This document shows, piece by piece, positions 62,664-64,000 of a stretch of DNA of 64,000 nt (its first letter is position 1; every line of letters starts with the position of its first letter). The notes under the pieces were generated by a model. The model had not been told where the DNA came from. It worked only from the letters and a program-made list of their open reading frames with translations, and did not search any database. Source of the stretch: Bacteroidota bacterium (GTDB taxonomy: Bacteria > Bacteroidota > Bacteroidia > Bacteroidales > VadinHA17); NCBI GenBank assembly GCA_003250475.1, contig QKGI01000045.1, positions 16,312 through 80,311 on the forward strand, read 5' to 3'. The position numbers were made by a program, and so were the translations under genes.

Positions 62664-62880
62664 GACTGAATGACTGCAAGACTGCAAGACCGCATGACCG
62701 CACGACTGCAAGACAGACCTTCAGACCGGGCCGAGCGTTAAGAAATGATCCGCCAGCTGGCGGATGGGTCATTTTAGCAAAGGCGCCAGACTGCAGGGTT
62801 AGCAAACGGACTGCAAGACTGCAAGACCGCAAGACCGCAAGACAGACCTTCAGACCTCAGACCTTCAGACCTTCAGACCC
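62664..62880. repeat. Intergenic short-period repeat region with central palindrome
   Basis: Two blocks of GACTGCAA/GACCGCAA and CTTCAGAC units (62664-62727 and 62809-62880) flanking TCCGCCAGCTGGCGGA (62749-62764). Confidence 0.85.
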
Positions 62881-62890
62881 AAACACAGAG

Positions 62891-63298
62891 TCAGTCAAAC
62901 AACTGGTATGCCGGTCTCGGGGAGAGGTATTTTTCGAGGATCATGTGTATTTTGTCAGGAAAGACGGGCTTAAGGTTATACTCGGTACAGCCTGCGATAT
63001 AAGCCTCATTCTTGGTCTGTTCAGAGTAATAGGCGGTGATAAGTATCACCGGTGCCGAACGGTTTACCTGGCGGAATGCACGCGTACATTCAATACCATT
63101 GACCAGGGGAACAAGGAAATCCATAAAAACCAGGTCAAATTGTGCAAAGCCCGATCCGATAGCTTCAACAAATTCTTTCCCGTTACGGAAAACGGAGACT
63201 TCCGCCCCGGTCTCCCTAAGTAATGTCTCGTAGTATTTTAATGATGCAGCATCGTCCTCAACGATCGCAATCTTTTTGCCAGTAATGTTTAACATCAT
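62891..63298 (-). CDS. Single-domain response regulator (receiver only)
   Basis: KIAIVEDDAASLKYYETLL, LVFMDFLVPLVNGIE, ITAYYS, LKP. Confidence 0.9.
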   Translation of the reverse strand: MMLNITGKKIAIVEDDAASLKYYETLLRETGAEVSVFRNGKEFVEAIGSGFAQFDLVFMDFLVPLVNGIECTRAFRQVNRSAPVILITAYYSEQTKNEAYIAGCTEYNLKPVFPDKIHMILEKYLSPRPAYQLFD

Positions 63299-63475
63299 TT
63301 ATAAAGTGAACCCGGGGTTAATGATCCGAACTCAATGTAAAGATATCCGGCGGGAATAAGCAAGAATAAGCAATTTTACCCCAAATGTCAACTTTAGGAA
63401 CAACTTATTAACAACAACTTATAAACAAGATTGCGGGATGAAGATAACGCCCGGATAATGAGCGTCAGAGCATTT

Positions 63476-63703
63476 TCAGCGACACTCCCAGACTGTTGTC
63501 ACACCTCCGTTGGTCGAGGCTGGAAGAGCCTTTATCGCGAGCAGTTCCTGGTCACAATATTCGGCTTCTGTTCCCCAGGCAATAGGGTTGCCGTTTTCAT
63601 ATGAAACGGTCTGGCATATCTGGCATCCGTCACCCAGTATTTCGCATGAGTTGAATGAACAGACTATCAGTGCAAGGCAGGTAGCGTATAATAACTTTCT
63701 CAT
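63476..63703 (-). CDS. Small cysteine-containing predicted lipoprotein
   Basis: MRKLLYATCLALIVCSFNSCEILGDGCQICQTV; lipobox FNSC, CxxC motif; 75 aa. Confidence 0.6.
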   Translation of the reverse strand: MRKLLYATCLALIVCSFNSCEILGDGCQICQTVSYENGNPIAWGTEAEYCDQELLAIKALPASTNGGVTTVWECR

Positions 63704-63824
63704 GATATCTATTTACGGAATTAACGGCAAAATTAAACAAATAGTATCATAAACGGAGTGCAGCATTTTTTATAATTTAGAGTCATTAAATTAAACAGTT
63801 GATACACTCATAAACAAGCATACT

Positions 63825-64000
63825 ATGGAAGAAAACTCTACCTCACAGACACCAGTTACCGTTGAAGAAAACAGGATGAAGAAGCATGTCAATGTGGCGG
63901 CTATCCTTCAGATTGTCTTTGGGTCGATAATTGTTATCGGCGCAATGGCCTGTGCCCTGGCATTGGGATTTGTGGATCAGTATGTGGATGATCCGACAGC
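63825..64000 (+). CDS. Membrane protein, partial (runs off window)
   Basis: Open frame MEENSTSQTPVTVEENRMKKHVNVAAILQIVFGSIIVIGAMACALALGFVDQYVDDPT to the window end. Confidence 0.65.
   Translation, partial: MEENSTSQTPVTVEENRMKKHVNVAAILQIVFGSIIVIGAMACALALGFVDQYVDDPT

Noticed and set aside
62440-62832. Minus-strand ORFs (130 aa and 67 aa) with LAVLQSC-like sequence over the repeat region
   Set aside because: They are translations of the short-period DNA repeats and the antisense of the DUF2723 3' end; not credible proteins
62664-62880. Considered a CRISPR array
   Set aside because: Units are ~8-10 bp, no constant repeat/spacer pattern and no cas genes in the window

Overview
The window is a contiguous stretch of a Bacteroidota (probably Bacteroidales-like) chromosome and is mostly housekeeping. 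Supporting signs are a T9SS sorting domain, a Bacteroidota-style F0 subunit a, DUF2723, and LytS/LytTR and BlaI/M56 modules. I found no rRNA, tRNA, CRISPR array, prophage or transposase. Main blocks: (i) dtd, mntP, GH127, PHP phosphatase, Crp/Fnr, M6 protease, TldD/TldE pair; (ii) PFK, rsgA, a large sensor protein, mnmH, U32 peptidase, histidine kinase, AsmA, pepE; (iii) ECF sigma, anti-sigma-like protein, OM protein, and a GH16-fold protein with an N-terminal repeat region; (iv) BlaI and an M56-TonB mosaic; (v) TetR, LolA-like protein, two FtsX-type permeases, ABC ATPase and an OM barrel; (vi) LiaF-like/LytS/LytTR; (vii) yceD-rpmF-plsX-fabH; (viii) bactofilin and a complete F-type ATP synthase locus with a polyprenyl synthetase gene inside it and an amino-acid decarboxylase coupled to its end; (ix) a metalloprotease/propeller/barrel protein, DUF2723, and a repeat-rich intergenic region. 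The strongest leads are: the GH16-like protein that appears to lack both catalytic glutamates and a signal peptide; the hybrid histidine kinase whose phospho-acceptor His is Phe while its last receiver is intact; the hairpin exactly between atpE and atpF; the TetR-regulated LolA/ABC/barrel export operon; and the palindrome flanked by short-period repeats near 62.7 kb. No single feature clearly amounts to a new defence or mobile system.
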